A stretch of DNA of 37,752 nt from an uncultured Gammaproteobacteria bacterium. Lineage in GTDB: Bacteria > Pseudomonadota > Gammaproteobacteria > Pseudomonadales > Azotimanducaceae. Within the stretch, counting starts at the first letter, position 1. The number at the start of each line of letters is the position of its first letter. Location of the stretch: contig CAJWQG010000033.1 of NCBI GenBank assembly GCA_913045175.1, positions 1 to 37,752 on the forward strand, read 5' to 3'. A program made the translations under genes and the position numbers. This document shows positions 22,670-31,339 of this stretch, one piece after another. The notes under the pieces were generated by a model. That model saw only the letters and a list, made by a program, of their open reading frames with translations, was not told the DNA's origin and did not search any database.

Positions 22670-23464
22670 TTGGAACGAATTGCCCTAGGCATTTCCTATA
22701 ATGGCGCCCCGTATCACGGGTGGCAATTTCAAAGCGATGCAATTCCTACAGTGCAGGGTACGCTTGAGTCTGCGCTCTCTTCCATCGCAAATTCAACGGT
22801 TCGCGTAACCTGTGCGGGACGCACTGATACCGGCGTACACGCCACCCACCAGGTCGTAAATTTCGGGACCAATGCTGAGCGTGACATAAACGCCTGGATC
22901 AATGGTACTAACTCCCAGCTTCCCGAAAGCGTCTCTGTCACGCATGCGGCTCCTGTTCCCGAATCCTTCAATGCAAGACACTCGGCAACTGCCAGGCGCT
23001 ATCTGTACGTTATTTACAACACTCGCGTGCGGTCGGCACTGTTGCCTGAGTATATGACAAGGGAGCATCGCGGGCTTGACGCAGAAAGGATGCATCAAGC
23101 CGCGCAGGCATTAATAGGCGAGAACGACTTCACCTCCTATCGTGCGGCCAACTGTCAGTCCAGCACGCCGATGCGAAATGTTATGTCTGTTGAAATATGG
23201 CGCCACGGTGATTTGGTGCTGGTGGATATTACGGCGAATGCCTTCTTGTTGCACATGGTTAGAAATATCGCTGGCGTGTTACTGGATGTTGGTGCAGGCG
23301 AAAAGCCAGTGTCATGGGTGGGCGATTTGCTGGCATTACGGGACAGGAGTAAAGGGAGTAAGACGGCACCTCCAAACGGGCTTTTTCTTATAGGTGTTAC
23401 TTACGAGATCGATATAGGTATTCCGGGTCTCGTTTGGCCACATTTTCTTAGCGCCAGACCCTAG
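22670..23464 (+). CDS. truA: tRNA pseudouridine(38-40) synthase TruA
   Basis: Makes pseudouridine at positions 38-40 in the anticodon stem-loop of many tRNAs. The 264-residue protein starts with RIALGISYNGAPYHGWQ, the usual TruA opening. The catalytic Asp53 is in AGRTDTGVHA. Later FLLHMVRNIAG is also typical. The only reasonable start is TTG 22670, 10 bases after the fimV stop and without a clear ribosome site, so translation is probably coupled to fimV. The truA-after-fimV order is the one seen in Pseudomonas. Confidence 0.93.
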   Translation: MERIALGISYNGAPYHGWQFQSDAIPTVQGTLESALSSIANSTVRVTCAGRTDTGVHATHQVVNFGTNAERDINAWINGTNSQLPESVSVTHAAPVPESFNARHSATARRYLYVIYNTRVRSALLPEYMTREHRGLDAERMHQAAQALIGENDFTSYRAANCQSSTPMRNVMSVEIWRHGDLVLVDITANAFLLHMVRNIAGVLLDVGAGEKPVSWVGDLLALRDRSKGSKTAPPNGLFLIGVTYEIDIGIPGLVWPHFLSARP

Positions 23465-23479
23465 CTCCCCCCAAATATC

Positions 23480-23488
23480 TGCTAAACT
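23480..23488 (+). promoter_or_regulatory. Extended -10 promoter candidate before trpF
   Basis: TGCTAAACT (23480-23488) is an extended -10 (TGn plus TAAACT) followed by a GC-rich CTGCGCCC. It lies between the truA stop and the trpF ATG, giving a leader of about 24 bases. No -35 match is evident, as expected for extended -10 promoters. It could drive trpF-trpB-trpA and the genes after them. Confidence 0.45.
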
Positions 23489-23518
23489 CTGCGCCCTTTA
23501 AGTCTAGCCCCAAAGCCG

Positions 23519-24151
23519 ATGCACCCGCGAATCAAGGTCTGTGGAATTACCTCTCTAAGTTCTGCTGTAGCGGCAGTAGAAGCTGGTGTTGATGCGCTTG
23601 GTTTTAATATGTATGAGCGGAGCGTTCGTTTCATTGATGCGAACACGACAAATGAGATCTTGCAGGGGCTGCCATCATCAACGATCAAAGTGGGCCTCTT
23701 TGTTAATCATAGTGAAGCTGATGTGCTTTCCATCACGGACCAATGCAGTTTTGATGTGCTGCAGTTTCATGGTGATGAGGACAATTCATTTTGCGCATCC
23801 TTTTCTAAACCGTTTATGAAGGCCATTAGGGTAGGTCAGGAGACCGATATAGCGCGTGAAGTTGCAAGTTATCCTGATAGCGTAGCGGTTCTCCTGGATA
23901 GTGCAGTTAAAGGAAAATTTGGTGGAACGGGCATCTCTTTCGATTGGCGCAGCGTACCTAAACTGACAAAGCCCGTTGTGTTAGCGGGTGGATTGGATGC
24001 AGATAATGTTGCAGAAGCAATCCGGATTGTTCGTCCTTACGTAGTAGATGTGAGCGGAGGGGTTGAGTCCAGTCCAGGTGAAAAGGACCCTGAGCTGATC
24101 AGAGAGTTCGTGCGCGCGGTAGCAGCGACAAATCAATCTAAGGAATCGTAG
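23519..24151 (+). CDS. trpF: Phosphoribosylanthranilate isomerase TrpF
   Basis: Third step of tryptophan synthesis, an Amadori rearrangement of phosphoribosylanthranilate. The 210-residue TIM barrel has the catalytic cysteine in RIKVCGIT (Cys8). LQFHGDE and LLDS in the middle belong to the barrel. The phosphate-binding end is [14 protein letters not shown] and [18 protein letters not shown] 23519. Its stop shares a base with the trpB GTG (TAGTG), indicating coupling. As in Pseudomonas relatives, trpF sits with truA rather than with trpC. Confidence 0.95.
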   Translation: MHPRIKVCGITSLSSAVAAVEAGVDALGFNMYERSVRFIDANTTNEILQGLPSSTIKVGLFVNHSEADVLSITDQCSFDVLQFHGDEDNSFCASFSKPFMKAIRVGQETDIAREVASYPDSVAVLLDSAVKGKFGGTGISFDWRSVPKLTKPVVLAGGLDADNVAEAIRIVRPYVVDVSGGVESSPGEKDPELIREFVRAVAATNQSKES

Positions 24152-25374
24152 TGAAAAAGAGTGGAGAAAACGAAAGTCTATACTCCTTCCCCGATACGTC
24201 GGGTCATTTTGGGATTTTTGGCGGCAAGTTTGTTTCAGAGACGTTGATGTCTGCCCTGGCGGAGTTGGAACAATCATATAGCCAGCTGAGCAAGGACGAC
24301 GCCTTCCTGAAGGAATTGAATGATGATCTTAAGTACTATGTAGGTAGGTCTTCACCACTGTATTTTGCAGAGAGGCTCACCCAGGAGATGGGCGGCGCGA
24401 GAATCTATCTGAAAAGAGAGGATTTGAATCATACCGGCGCCCACAAGATAAATAACTGTATTGGTCAGGCACTTATTGCCAAACATATGGGTAAGCCCAG
24501 AATTATTGCCGAAACGGGAGCGGGTCAGCACGGCGTTGCGTCCGCAACAGTTGCGGCGCGTTTTGGGCTTGAATGCTGCGTTTACATGGGAAGTGAAGAT
24601 ATCGCCCGGCAATCGTTGAACGTCTATCGTATGAAACTGCTGGGCGCCGAAGTAGTACCGGTGTCATCAGGTTCAAAGACGCTAAAGGATGCGCTCAATG
24701 AGGCGATGCGTGACTGGGTCACCAATGTTGATAACACGCATTACATCATTGGTACGGTTGCCGGACCGCATCCCTATCCCATGCTGGTAAGAGATTTTCA
24801 ATCAGTCATTGGTCGTGAAACCAAGGTTCAGTTCGAAGAGATGCATGGTGGTCTGCCCGACGTGATTGTTGCCTGTGTTGGCGGTGGTTCAAATGCGATG
24901 GGTATTTTCCATCCTTTCCTGGAGGATGTGTCGGTACGTCTGATTGGCGTCGAGGCTGCCGGTTACGGGTTGGATACTGGAAAGCATGCAGCGCCCTTGA
25001 ACGAAGGGAAAGTAGGCGTGTTGCATGGTAATCGAACCTATCTCATGGACGATGAGAATGGACAGATTGTTCACACACACTCGATTTCTGCAGGACTGGA
25101 TTACCCCGGAGTAGGTCCTGAACATGCCTGGTTAAAAGATATTGGTCGGGCTGAATACGCTGCTATTGATGATGATCGGGCGTTGCAGGCTTTTCGTCAG
25201 CTGAATTTGCTCGAAGGTATTCTTCCGGCGCTAGAGTCATCTCACGCAGTAGCATATGGGATGGATTTGGCCGCGTCGATGGATCAGGAACAGTGCATTG
25301 TTATTAATTTATCGGGTCGTGGTGACAAGGATATCCCCACAATAGCGAAGATCGACGGTATTTCGATTGATTAA
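24151..25374 (+). CDS. trpB: Tryptophan synthase beta chain TrpB
   Basis: PLP enzyme joining indole and serine to make tryptophan, working as an alpha2-beta2 complex with TrpA. At 407 residues it is a standard TrpB1. The PLP lysine is Lys99 in HTGAHKINN. Other marks are [10 protein letters not shown], the phosphate-binding GGGSNAMG, and NLSGRGDKD near the C-terminus. The GTG start at 24151 overlaps the trpF stop and has AAGGAA eight bases upstream. trpA follows after 15 bases. Confidence 0.97.
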   Translation: MKKSGENESLYSFPDTSGHFGIFGGKFVSETLMSALAELEQSYSQLSKDDAFLKELNDDLKYYVGRSSPLYFAERLTQEMGGARIYLKREDLNHTGAHKINNCIGQALIAKHMGKPRIIAETGAGQHGVASATVAARFGLECCVYMGSEDIARQSLNVYRMKLLGAEVVPVSSGSKTLKDALNEAMRDWVTNVDNTHYIIGTVAGPHPYPMLVRDFQSVIGRETKVQFEEMHGGLPDVIVACVGGGSNAMGIFHPFLEDVSVRLIGVEAAGYGLDTGKHAAPLNEGKVGVLHGNRTYLMDDENGQIVHTHSISAGLDYPGVGPEHAWLKDIGRAEYAAIDDDRALQAFRQLNLLEGILPALESSHAVAYGMDLAASMDQEQCIVINLSGRGDKDIPTIAKIDGISID

Positions 25375-25389
25375 GGGTTGGTGAAATAG

Positions 25390-26184
25390 ATGAGCAGACT
25401 AAAGCAATCCATTTCAGTCGATCGTAAAGCGCTGCTGGCGTACGTCGTTGCAGGTGATCCGGATAAAGGCACCACGGTTGGGTTAATGCATGACATGGTC
25501 GAGGCCGGAGTGGACGCGATTGAGTTGGGTGTTCCCTTTTCAGATCCGGAAGCGGAAGGACCGGTAATTCAGCTCGCGCATGAACGGGCGCTAGAGCACA
25601 ACACTTCCTTGTCCGACTGTCTTGCAATGGTGCGGGAGTTTAGGCAGAGCAATCAGCATATACCGATCATTCTCATGGGCTACCTGAACCCTATCGAGAC
25701 CATGGGTTACGACGATTTTTCCAACGAGGCAGCATCTGCCGGTGTGGATGCGATGATAATCGTCAACTTGCCGCCCGAAGAGGCACCGGTACTGTCGGAG
25801 TCGCTCAAGCGTAACGAACTGGATCTGGTATATCTGCTCGCTCCTACGACCACTGATCAAAGAGCCGAGATGATCTGCGCAAAGAGTAGTGGTTTTGTTT
25901 ACTACGTGTCACTGAAGGGTACTACTGGAGCCGGCACCATTGATGTGTCTGATGTGGCAACCAAAATGGAGCGCTTCCGTTCCATGAGCACGTTGCCGAT
26001 TCTCGTAGGATTCGGGATCAAGGATGGCGAAACCGCAGCAGCTGTTGGCGCGAATGCGGATGGGGTGGTTGTCGGTTCAGCGATTGTTGATCGCATGGCG
26101 AATGCCGGCCCATCGCAGATCAATCAATCGGTATGTAACCTGGTAGCGGAAATACGTCAGGCGCTTGATGAACTCCCTGCCTGA
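25390..26184 (+). CDS. trpA: Tryptophan synthase alpha chain TrpA
   Basis: Cleaves indole-3-glycerol phosphate to indole, which is channelled to TrpB. The 264-residue TIM barrel has the catalytic Glu45 in IELGVPFSDP (Glu49 in the Salmonella numbering). The second catalytic acid, Asp60 in Salmonella within the ADGP motif, is Glu56 here (SDPEAEGPVIQ). Other family marks are YLLAPTTTDQR, VSLKGTTGAG and VGFGIKDGETA. The 3' end overlaps the folC start by 17 bases. Related genomes usually have accD between these two genes. Confidence 0.95.
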   Translation: MSRLKQSISVDRKALLAYVVAGDPDKGTTVGLMHDMVEAGVDAIELGVPFSDPEAEGPVIQLAHERALEHNTSLSDCLAMVREFRQSNQHIPIILMGYLNPIETMGYDDFSNEAASAGVDAMIIVNLPPEEAPVLSESLKRNELDLVYLLAPTTTDQRAEMICAKSSGFVYYVSLKGTTGAGTIDVSDVATKMERFRSMSTLPILVGFGIKDGETAAAVGANADGVVVGSAIVDRMANAGPSQINQSVCNLVAEIRQALDELPA

Positions 26185-27436
26185 ATGGCTGGCGTACATT
26201 GAGAGATTGCATCCCAAAAAGTGGGATCTGGGACTTGATCGCGTAAAAGGTGTCGCCGAAACGCTGGGCTTAACAGAACATCGAGGCATTGTCTTCCTCG
26301 TTGCAGGGACCAACGGTAAGGGATCAACCTGCGAGTTCATTGATGGCCTATGTCGAGCAAAGGGCCTCACGGTTGGCAAGAGTACCTCTCCGCATTTGCT
26401 GGCGTTCAACGAGAGGATTCAGGTGAATGGCGAGCCTGCGTCCAATGCTGAGATTGTTGACGCTTTCGCTGCTATAGAATCTGCGCGAGATGAAATTTCC
26501 CTATCCTATTTTGAATTTGCGGTACTAGCCTCTCTGATCGTATTTAAGCGCCGCGATGTCGATGTGCTGGTGCTCGAGATTGGGCTGGGAGGTCGGCTTG
26601 ACGCGATGAATATTGTTGATCGCGATGTGACTGTCATCACGCAAATCGCATTAGATCACCAGGCATGGTTGGGCGATACAAGAGACGAGATTGCTGCCGA
26701 AAAAGCAGCCATTATGCGAACAGGTAAACCCTGTGTGATCGCGGACCGCGATCCTCCCTTAAGTCTGGTTCAATATGCTGAGACGCTCGATGTAGAAGCG
26801 CATTACATTGGAAAAGACTTCGATTTTGTTGATGGTGCGGTAAGGATTGCAGACCAACAATTTTCCGGGATCACGTCGTCATATCTGCCAAAGGACAGTG
26901 CGGCAGCAGCGGTACAAGCATTGATAAGTGCCGGTATTTCTCTTGAAGCAGCAGAAGTACGCGAGGTGCTTGGCAATACGTTCATGCCGGGCAGGCTGCA
27001 GTGGATCAAAGGCGAACCTGCCCTCCTTCTGGACGTTGCTCACAACCCTGCTGCAGCTGAGTATTTGCGCGACTATGTTTCCGAGCACCTCAAATCCAGG
27101 GGCTCAATGAAGCCAGCTGTGCACGCCGTTGTTGGCATGTATGAGGATAAAGACTGTCCAGAAGTACTACGTTTACTCTCCGATGTCGTAGATCACTGGC
27201 ATTTCACCGATCTGCAGGAGGAGCGTGCTGCCTCGTCGGGCCAGCTTGCAGAAAATTTAAAATCGACTCAGAACCATAGGTGTCAGGTTGTGACATATGA
27301 TAAAATACAGGACGCATTCAACAACGCCGTGAGGCACTGCGCCATCGAAGACCTAATCGTTGTTTTCGGCTCATTTCCCGTGGTCGCTGGTGTTCTGCAG
27401 TCGGCGTCATCTCACGTATCCAAAGAGCGTTCCTAA
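26168..27436 (+). CDS. folC: Bifunctional dihydrofolate / folylpolyglutamate synthase FolC
   Basis: Adds glutamate to dihydropteroate and to folates. The 422 residues begin with NSLPEWLAYIERLHPKKWDLGL, a normal family start. The P-loop is AGTNGKGSTCEFI, followed by TSPHLLAFNERI. The GLGGRLDAMN-type motif (EIGLGGRLDAMNIV) and the C-terminal ligase-domain DVAHNPAAAEYL are present. ATG 26168 is preferred over the TTG directly before it. It overlaps trpA by 17 bases and precedes the dedD-like gene by 8 bases. Confidence 0.95.
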   Translation: MNSLPEWLAYIERLHPKKWDLGLDRVKGVAETLGLTEHRGIVFLVAGTNGKGSTCEFIDGLCRAKGLTVGKSTSPHLLAFNERIQVNGEPASNAEIVDAFAAIESARDEISLSYFEFAVLASLIVFKRRDVDVLVLEIGLGGRLDAMNIVDRDVTVITQIALDHQAWLGDTRDEIAAEKAAIMRTGKPCVIADRDPPLSLVQYAETLDVEAHYIGKDFDFVDGAVRIADQQFSGITSSYLPKDSAAAAVQALISAGISLEAAEVREVLGNTFMPGRLQWIKGEPALLLDVAHNPAAAEYLRDYVSEHLKSRGSMKPAVHAVVGMYEDKDCPEVLRLLSDVVDHWHFTDLQEERAASSGQLAENLKSTQNHRCQVVTYDKIQDAFNNAVRHCAIEDLIVVFGSFPVVAGVLQSASSHVSKERS

Positions 27437-27444
27437 GCATACTG

Positions 27445-27996
27445 ATGGATCCCAAATTACGACAAAGGGTGATTGGGGCAGTTGTCCTGACAAGTCTGGC
27501 GATCATTATATTGCCCACTCTGCTAGATGGGTCAGCGGAAGATAGAGAGCGGGTAGTCGCCAGCATTCCAGAACCCCCAAAAATAAGCCTGAAAGAACTC
27601 ACTGTGTCCGATGTCACGCAAAAAATGCAGCAGATGGAAAGGGACAGTGCAGCAAGACTCCCCAGGGAAGTCGTAGATGAGACCGACTATTCCGAAAACG
27701 AAGCGTTAGCACTTGATCAAAATAGCCTGCCAATTGCCTGGAGCCTGCAGCTGGGTAGCTTCAAGAATGAAGAGAATGCAGTAAACCTGCGTGCGTCGTT
27801 ACGTGATGCGGAGTATCGCAGCTACATCCTGCATACCAAAACCAGGGAAGGTGATACCTACAAGGTGTTTGTTGGGCCGATGTTAGAGAAAACTGCGCTG
27901 GAAGAGATTGGTAGTGACATTTCTGCACAGATGAAGATTGAGGGTCACGTTGTGCGCTATCGAATTGAAGACGATGCGGCGCAACTGGGCGGCTAA
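27445..27996 (+). CDS. DedD-like SPOR-domain membrane protein
   Basis: A 183-residue inner-membrane protein. It has a short cytoplasmic start (MDPKLRQRVIGA), one membrane span (residues about 9-27) and a charged periplasmic linker. The C-terminal SPOR domain (about 98-178; WSLQLGSFKNEENAVNLRASL and DTYKVFVGPM) binds denuded glycan strands at the division septum. Position between folC and cvpA is the conserved place of dedD. The sequence fits DedD, a non-essential division protein. Confidence 0.88.
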   Translation: MDPKLRQRVIGAVVLTSLAIIILPTLLDGSAEDRERVVASIPEPPKISLKELTVSDVTQKMQQMERDSAARLPREVVDETDYSENEALALDQNSLPIAWSLQLGSFKNEENAVNLRASLRDAEYRSYILHTKTREGDTYKVFVGPMLEKTALEEIGSDISAQMKIEGHVVRYRIEDDAAQLGG

Positions 27997-28010
27997 ATGG
28001 ATGTAGTCAC

Positions 28011-28520
28011 GTGGGAGTAGTGGACTGGATAATACTTGGCGTGATTATCGTATCGACTCTGCTTAGTATTCGCAGGGGGTTCCTTAAAGAAGCGCTCTCG
28101 TTAGGAACGTTGATCGTTGCGGCCATCGTGGCAAGAACATTTGGCTCACAGGTATCGACATTGCTGGTCGATGTGATTGAAATCGCGAGTGTCCGAGCCG
28201 GTGTTGCCTATGCATTACTCTTTTTTGGAACGCTGGTGGTTGGTGGGCTGATCAATAGGCTGCTAGCAGAGGTGGTGAAAATATCCGGACTTGGGAGCAC
28301 AGATCGTTTCCTTGGGATGTTTTTCGGGCTGGCGCGAGGTGGATTAATTGTGCTGGTGGCTATTGCAGTGTGTCACTACCTTGTTCCAGTTCAACAGGAT
28401 AGCTGGTGGCAGGAATCTGCGCTAATTCCACATTTTGTTAGTGCAGTTGAGTGGCTTGGACCTATATTATGGGAACAAGGCGGACAGATATTTGAAGATG
28501 CCCAAGGGAGGGTGACTTAG
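28011..28520 (+). CDS. cvpA: CvpA family membrane protein
   Basis: A 169-residue integral membrane protein with about four hydrophobic spans. It was named for a role in colicin V production in E. coli; its exact role is unresolved, with links to envelope stress and purine gene expression through its place before purF. It starts with GTG at 28011 (GVVDWIILGVIIVSTLLSIRRGFLKE split at residue 20), which matches the family start with its conserved RGFxKE. It ends one base before the purF ATG. Confidence 0.92.
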   Translation: MGVVDWIILGVIIVSTLLSIRRGFLKEALSLGTLIVAAIVARTFGSQVSTLLVDVIEIASVRAGVAYALLFFGTLVVGGLINRLLAEVVKISGLGSTDRFLGMFFGLARGGLIVLVAIAVCHYLVPVQQDSWWQESALIPHFVSAVEWLGPILWEQGGQIFEDAQGRVT

Positions 28521-28521
28521 C

Positions 28522-30030
28522 ATGTGTGGACTGGTAGGTATGGTTGGTCGCAACAGCGTCCAATACGATCTTTACGACGCGTTATCCCTGCTACAACACC
28601 GAGGACAAGACGCCGCAGGTATGGTGACTTGTGAAGGTGATACGCTACATCAGCGCAAGGGGAACGGCCTGGTTCAGGATGTTTTCCGCCAGCAACATAT
28701 GAACCATCTTGCTGGCAACATGGGTATTGCGCACAATCGATATCCCACGGCAGGGACCTCGAGTTCTGCGGAAGCTCAGCCGATGTACGTCAATTCGCCG
28801 TTCGGTATTTGTCTCGCGCATAACGGCAATCTGATCAATGACGACAAACTGAACGAAGATCTGTTTAGAGCGGATCGTCGACATATTAATACCAGTTCAG
28901 ACTCGGAAGTACTGCTAAATGTGTTTGCCCACGAGTTACAGAACGTAGCGGGGCTACGTTTATCTCCAGACGATATCTTTAAGGCGATTGAGCGAGTTCA
29001 CGAGCGTGCCGTCGGCGCCTATGCTGCCGTCGCGCTAATTACGGGGTATGGGATTGTTGGTTTTCGCGATCCTTACGGCATTCGTCCGATGGTATTTGGC
29101 CAGCGTGAAACGCCCGATGGTTTGGAATACATGATTGCGTCCGAGAGTGTAGTGCTCGACATATTGGGTTTTGACATGATCGACGATGTTGCTCCAGGAG
29201 AAGCAATCTATATCCAGTCCAATGGTCGTTTTTATCGACAGCAGTGTTCACCGAAGACACCTTACAGTCCCTGTATCTTTGAACATGTCTACTTCGCCCG
29301 TCCGGACTCTGTCCTTGACGGGGTGTCAGTTTACAAAGCCAGATTAAAGATGGGCGAGAAACTGGCGGACAAGATTCTCCGGGAACATCCCGATCATGAT
29401 ATTGAAGTTGCCATACCGATCCCCGACACAAGTTGTACAGCAGCATTACCGATTGCCCATCGACTGGACGTCAAATACAGGGAAGGGATTGTTAAGAATC
29501 GTTATGTTGGGCGGACCTTCATTATGCCCGAGCAGGAGCAGCGTCAGAAGTCAGTGCGCAGAAAGCTAAACGCCATTGATTTGGAGTTTCGCGGTAAAAA
29601 CGTACTTCTGGTAGATGACTCAATAATCCGGGGTACCACGACGAAACAGGTGGTTCAGATGGCAAGAGACGCCGGAGCGAATAAGGTCTATCTGGCATCG
29701 GCGGCGCCCGCTGTACGCTACCCGAATGTCTATGGCATCGATATGCCAACGCCAAATGAATTTGTGGCAAACAATCGAACTGAAGAGGAAATTGCAGAAT
29801 ACATTGGCGCCGATTGGCTCGTATACCAGGATTTGGATGACCTAGTAGCGTGTGCAGAAGGTATTAATGCAAACATTGACCGCTTTGATACTTCAGTTTT
29901 CGATGGTGAGTACGTAACCGGAGGCGTTGATGCAACCTACCTTAATAGGATCGAAACGCTGCGCAGCGATGATGCAAAACGCCAGCGCGAAGCTGAGGCT
30001 GATGTCATTGAGCTTCATAATCAGAGCTAG
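28522..30030 (+). CDS. purF: Amidophosphoribosyltransferase PurF
   Basis: First committed step of purine synthesis, moving the glutamine amide to PRPP. The 502 residues start MCGLVGMVG, and Cys2 becomes the glutaminase nucleophile after Met removal. The glutaminase domain covers roughly residues 2-235 (HNRYPTAGTSS, AHNGNLIN). The phosphoribosyltransferase domain contains the PRPP loop VLLVDDSIIRGTT. Length is near E. coli PurF (505). It follows cvpA by one base, the normal cvpA-purF arrangement. The MoxR remnant starts 9 bases later. Confidence 0.97.
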   Translation: MCGLVGMVGRNSVQYDLYDALSLLQHRGQDAAGMVTCEGDTLHQRKGNGLVQDVFRQQHMNHLAGNMGIAHNRYPTAGTSSSAEAQPMYVNSPFGICLAHNGNLINDDKLNEDLFRADRRHINTSSDSEVLLNVFAHELQNVAGLRLSPDDIFKAIERVHERAVGAYAAVALITGYGIVGFRDPYGIRPMVFGQRETPDGLEYMIASESVVLDILGFDMIDDVAPGEAIYIQSNGRFYRQQCSPKTPYSPCIFEHVYFARPDSVLDGVSVYKARLKMGEKLADKILREHPDHDIEVAIPIPDTSCTAALPIAHRLDVKYREGIVKNRYVGRTFIMPEQEQRQKSVRRKLNAIDLEFRGKNVLLVDDSIIRGTTTKQVVQMARDAGANKVYLASAAPAVRYPNVYGIDMPTPNEFVANNRTEEEIAEYIGADWLVYQDLDDLVACAEGINANIDRFDTSVFDGEYVTGGVDATYLNRIETLRSDDAKRQREAEADVIELHNQS

Positions 30031-30039
30031 CGGACTCCC

Positions 30040-30870
30040 ATGCAGGATGCGATAAACGAAACGATCAGCGAGATTGGCTCTGTACTTCTTGGCAAAGAAG
30101 AGCCGATCAGATTAGCGCTTGCCTGTCTCTTCTCCGGGGGGCACTTGTTGATCGAAGACCTGCCAGGAATGGGTAAGACAACTCTGTCACAGGCGCTGGC
30201 GAGAGTCATGAAGCTAAGCTACAACCGAATACAGTTCACGAGTGACCTGCTGCCGGCAGATGTTCTGGGTGTTTCCACGTTTAACAAGACCACGAACGAT
30301 TTCGTGTTCCGCCCTGGACCCATTTTCAGCCAATTGGTATTGGCGGACGAGATTAATCGAACGACTCCAAAGAGTCAGTCAGCATTGCTGGAGGCGATGG
30401 AAGAGAGACAAGTGGATGGAAGATAGACAAGTGACCGTAGAGGGTGAAACGCGACCATTGCCTCAGCCCTTTTGCGTTATTGCCACGCAGAACCCCAATA
30501 CACAGGCAGGCACGTTTCCACTTCCCGAGTCACAGCTTGATCGCTTTCTCATGCGAATTGAGCTTGGATATCCCGATGCGGCCGCGGAGCGCACGTTACT
30601 TAAAGGCTAGGACCGCCGGGAAGTCTTAAAACGCCTTGAGCCGACGCTAGACCCTCATACGCTGCGAGAGCTGCAAGATGCCAGTTCAGAGGTGAAGGTC
30701 TCAGAGGCCTGTTGGACTATATACAACGACTGGTATTGCACACGAGGCAAGCACCTGAATTCGCGTTCGGCTTGTCTCCCAGGGGTGCGCTAGCATTGCT
30801 TACTTGTGCTCGAAGTTGGGCGCTCATTGATGGTCGTTCTCATGTGGTACCTGAGGATGCTCATACAGAC
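30040..30870 (+). pseudogene. MoxR-family AAA ATPase, disrupted by duplication, nonsense and deletion
   Basis: MoxR ATPases usually act with DUF58 and transglutaminase-like membrane partners. The N-terminal part reads well from ATG 30040, with Walker [14 protein letters not shown] and Walker [24 protein letters not shown] 19-bp tandem duplication (30396-30433) then shifts the frame. The next segment ([39 protein letters not shown]) reads in a second frame to a TAG at 30608-30610, where relatives have Glu (LLSGEDRR-type). That frame continues DRREVLKRLEPTLDP to about 30705. A missing base then moves the reading to a third frame (LLDYIQRLV, GLSPRGALALL, SHVVPEDAHT). The last 20-30 residues are absent, replaced by DUF58 sequence. 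Confidence 0.9.
30396..30433 (+). repeat. 19-bp tandem duplication inside moxR
   Basis: Copies 30396-30414 (GATGGAAGAGAGACAAGTG) and 30415-30433 (GATGGAAGATAGACAAGTG) abut and differ at one base. Removing either restores the conserved [15 protein letters not shown] reading. Nineteen is not a multiple of three, so the duplication alone frameshifts the gene. The G-to-T difference in copy 2 creates the TAG that ends the first frame. Confidence 0.95.
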
Positions 30871-31339
30871 CTTTTACTCTGTAGGGCTGTTCCGTGCGTG
30901 GTCCTGGGTCGACCTGGACGTATCAACTGTTGTTTATCCCCGGCCCATTCCAGCAGGTCCCGTTGGCACTACGCCAAGTACCAACGATGATGGAGACGTG
31001 CTGGTTAGCGATGGAATCCAGGATTTCTATGGCCTGCGAGAATATCAGAATGCGGATTCTCCTAAACATATTGCATGGAAGTCCTACGCTCGGACCGACG
31101 AACTGCTGACCAAGCAATACGCGGCCTATGCAGACAGACGTGTATGGCTTACCTGGGATAGTCTCCCGGGGCTTGATCGTGAGGCACGCTTGAGTCACCT
31201 GTGCTACTGGTGCGTGCAGTTATCCAAAACTAACGACGAGTACGGCCTGCGTATTCCCGGCGTCGAAATAGAACCCGGTCGTGGGCAGGCACATCGCGAC
31301 AAGGTACTAAAAGAACTCTCATTGTTCGAGGTGGGGGCA
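30869..31339 (+). pseudogene. C-terminal remnant of a DUF58 gene
   Basis: About 157 codons resemble the C-terminal half of DUF58 proteins: GLFRAWSWVDLD, VVYPRPIPAGP, GLREYQNADSPKHIAWKSYA, GLDREARLSHLCYW and YGLRIPGVEIEPG. The N-terminal half, which carries the two membrane spans in this family, is missing. The join to the moxR 3' part lies near 30860-30880, so one deletion of roughly half a kilobase probably removed the end of moxR and the start of this gene. The remnant is open in frame with the downstream transglutaminase gene; the combined open frame runs 30806-33229. Confidence 0.85.
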
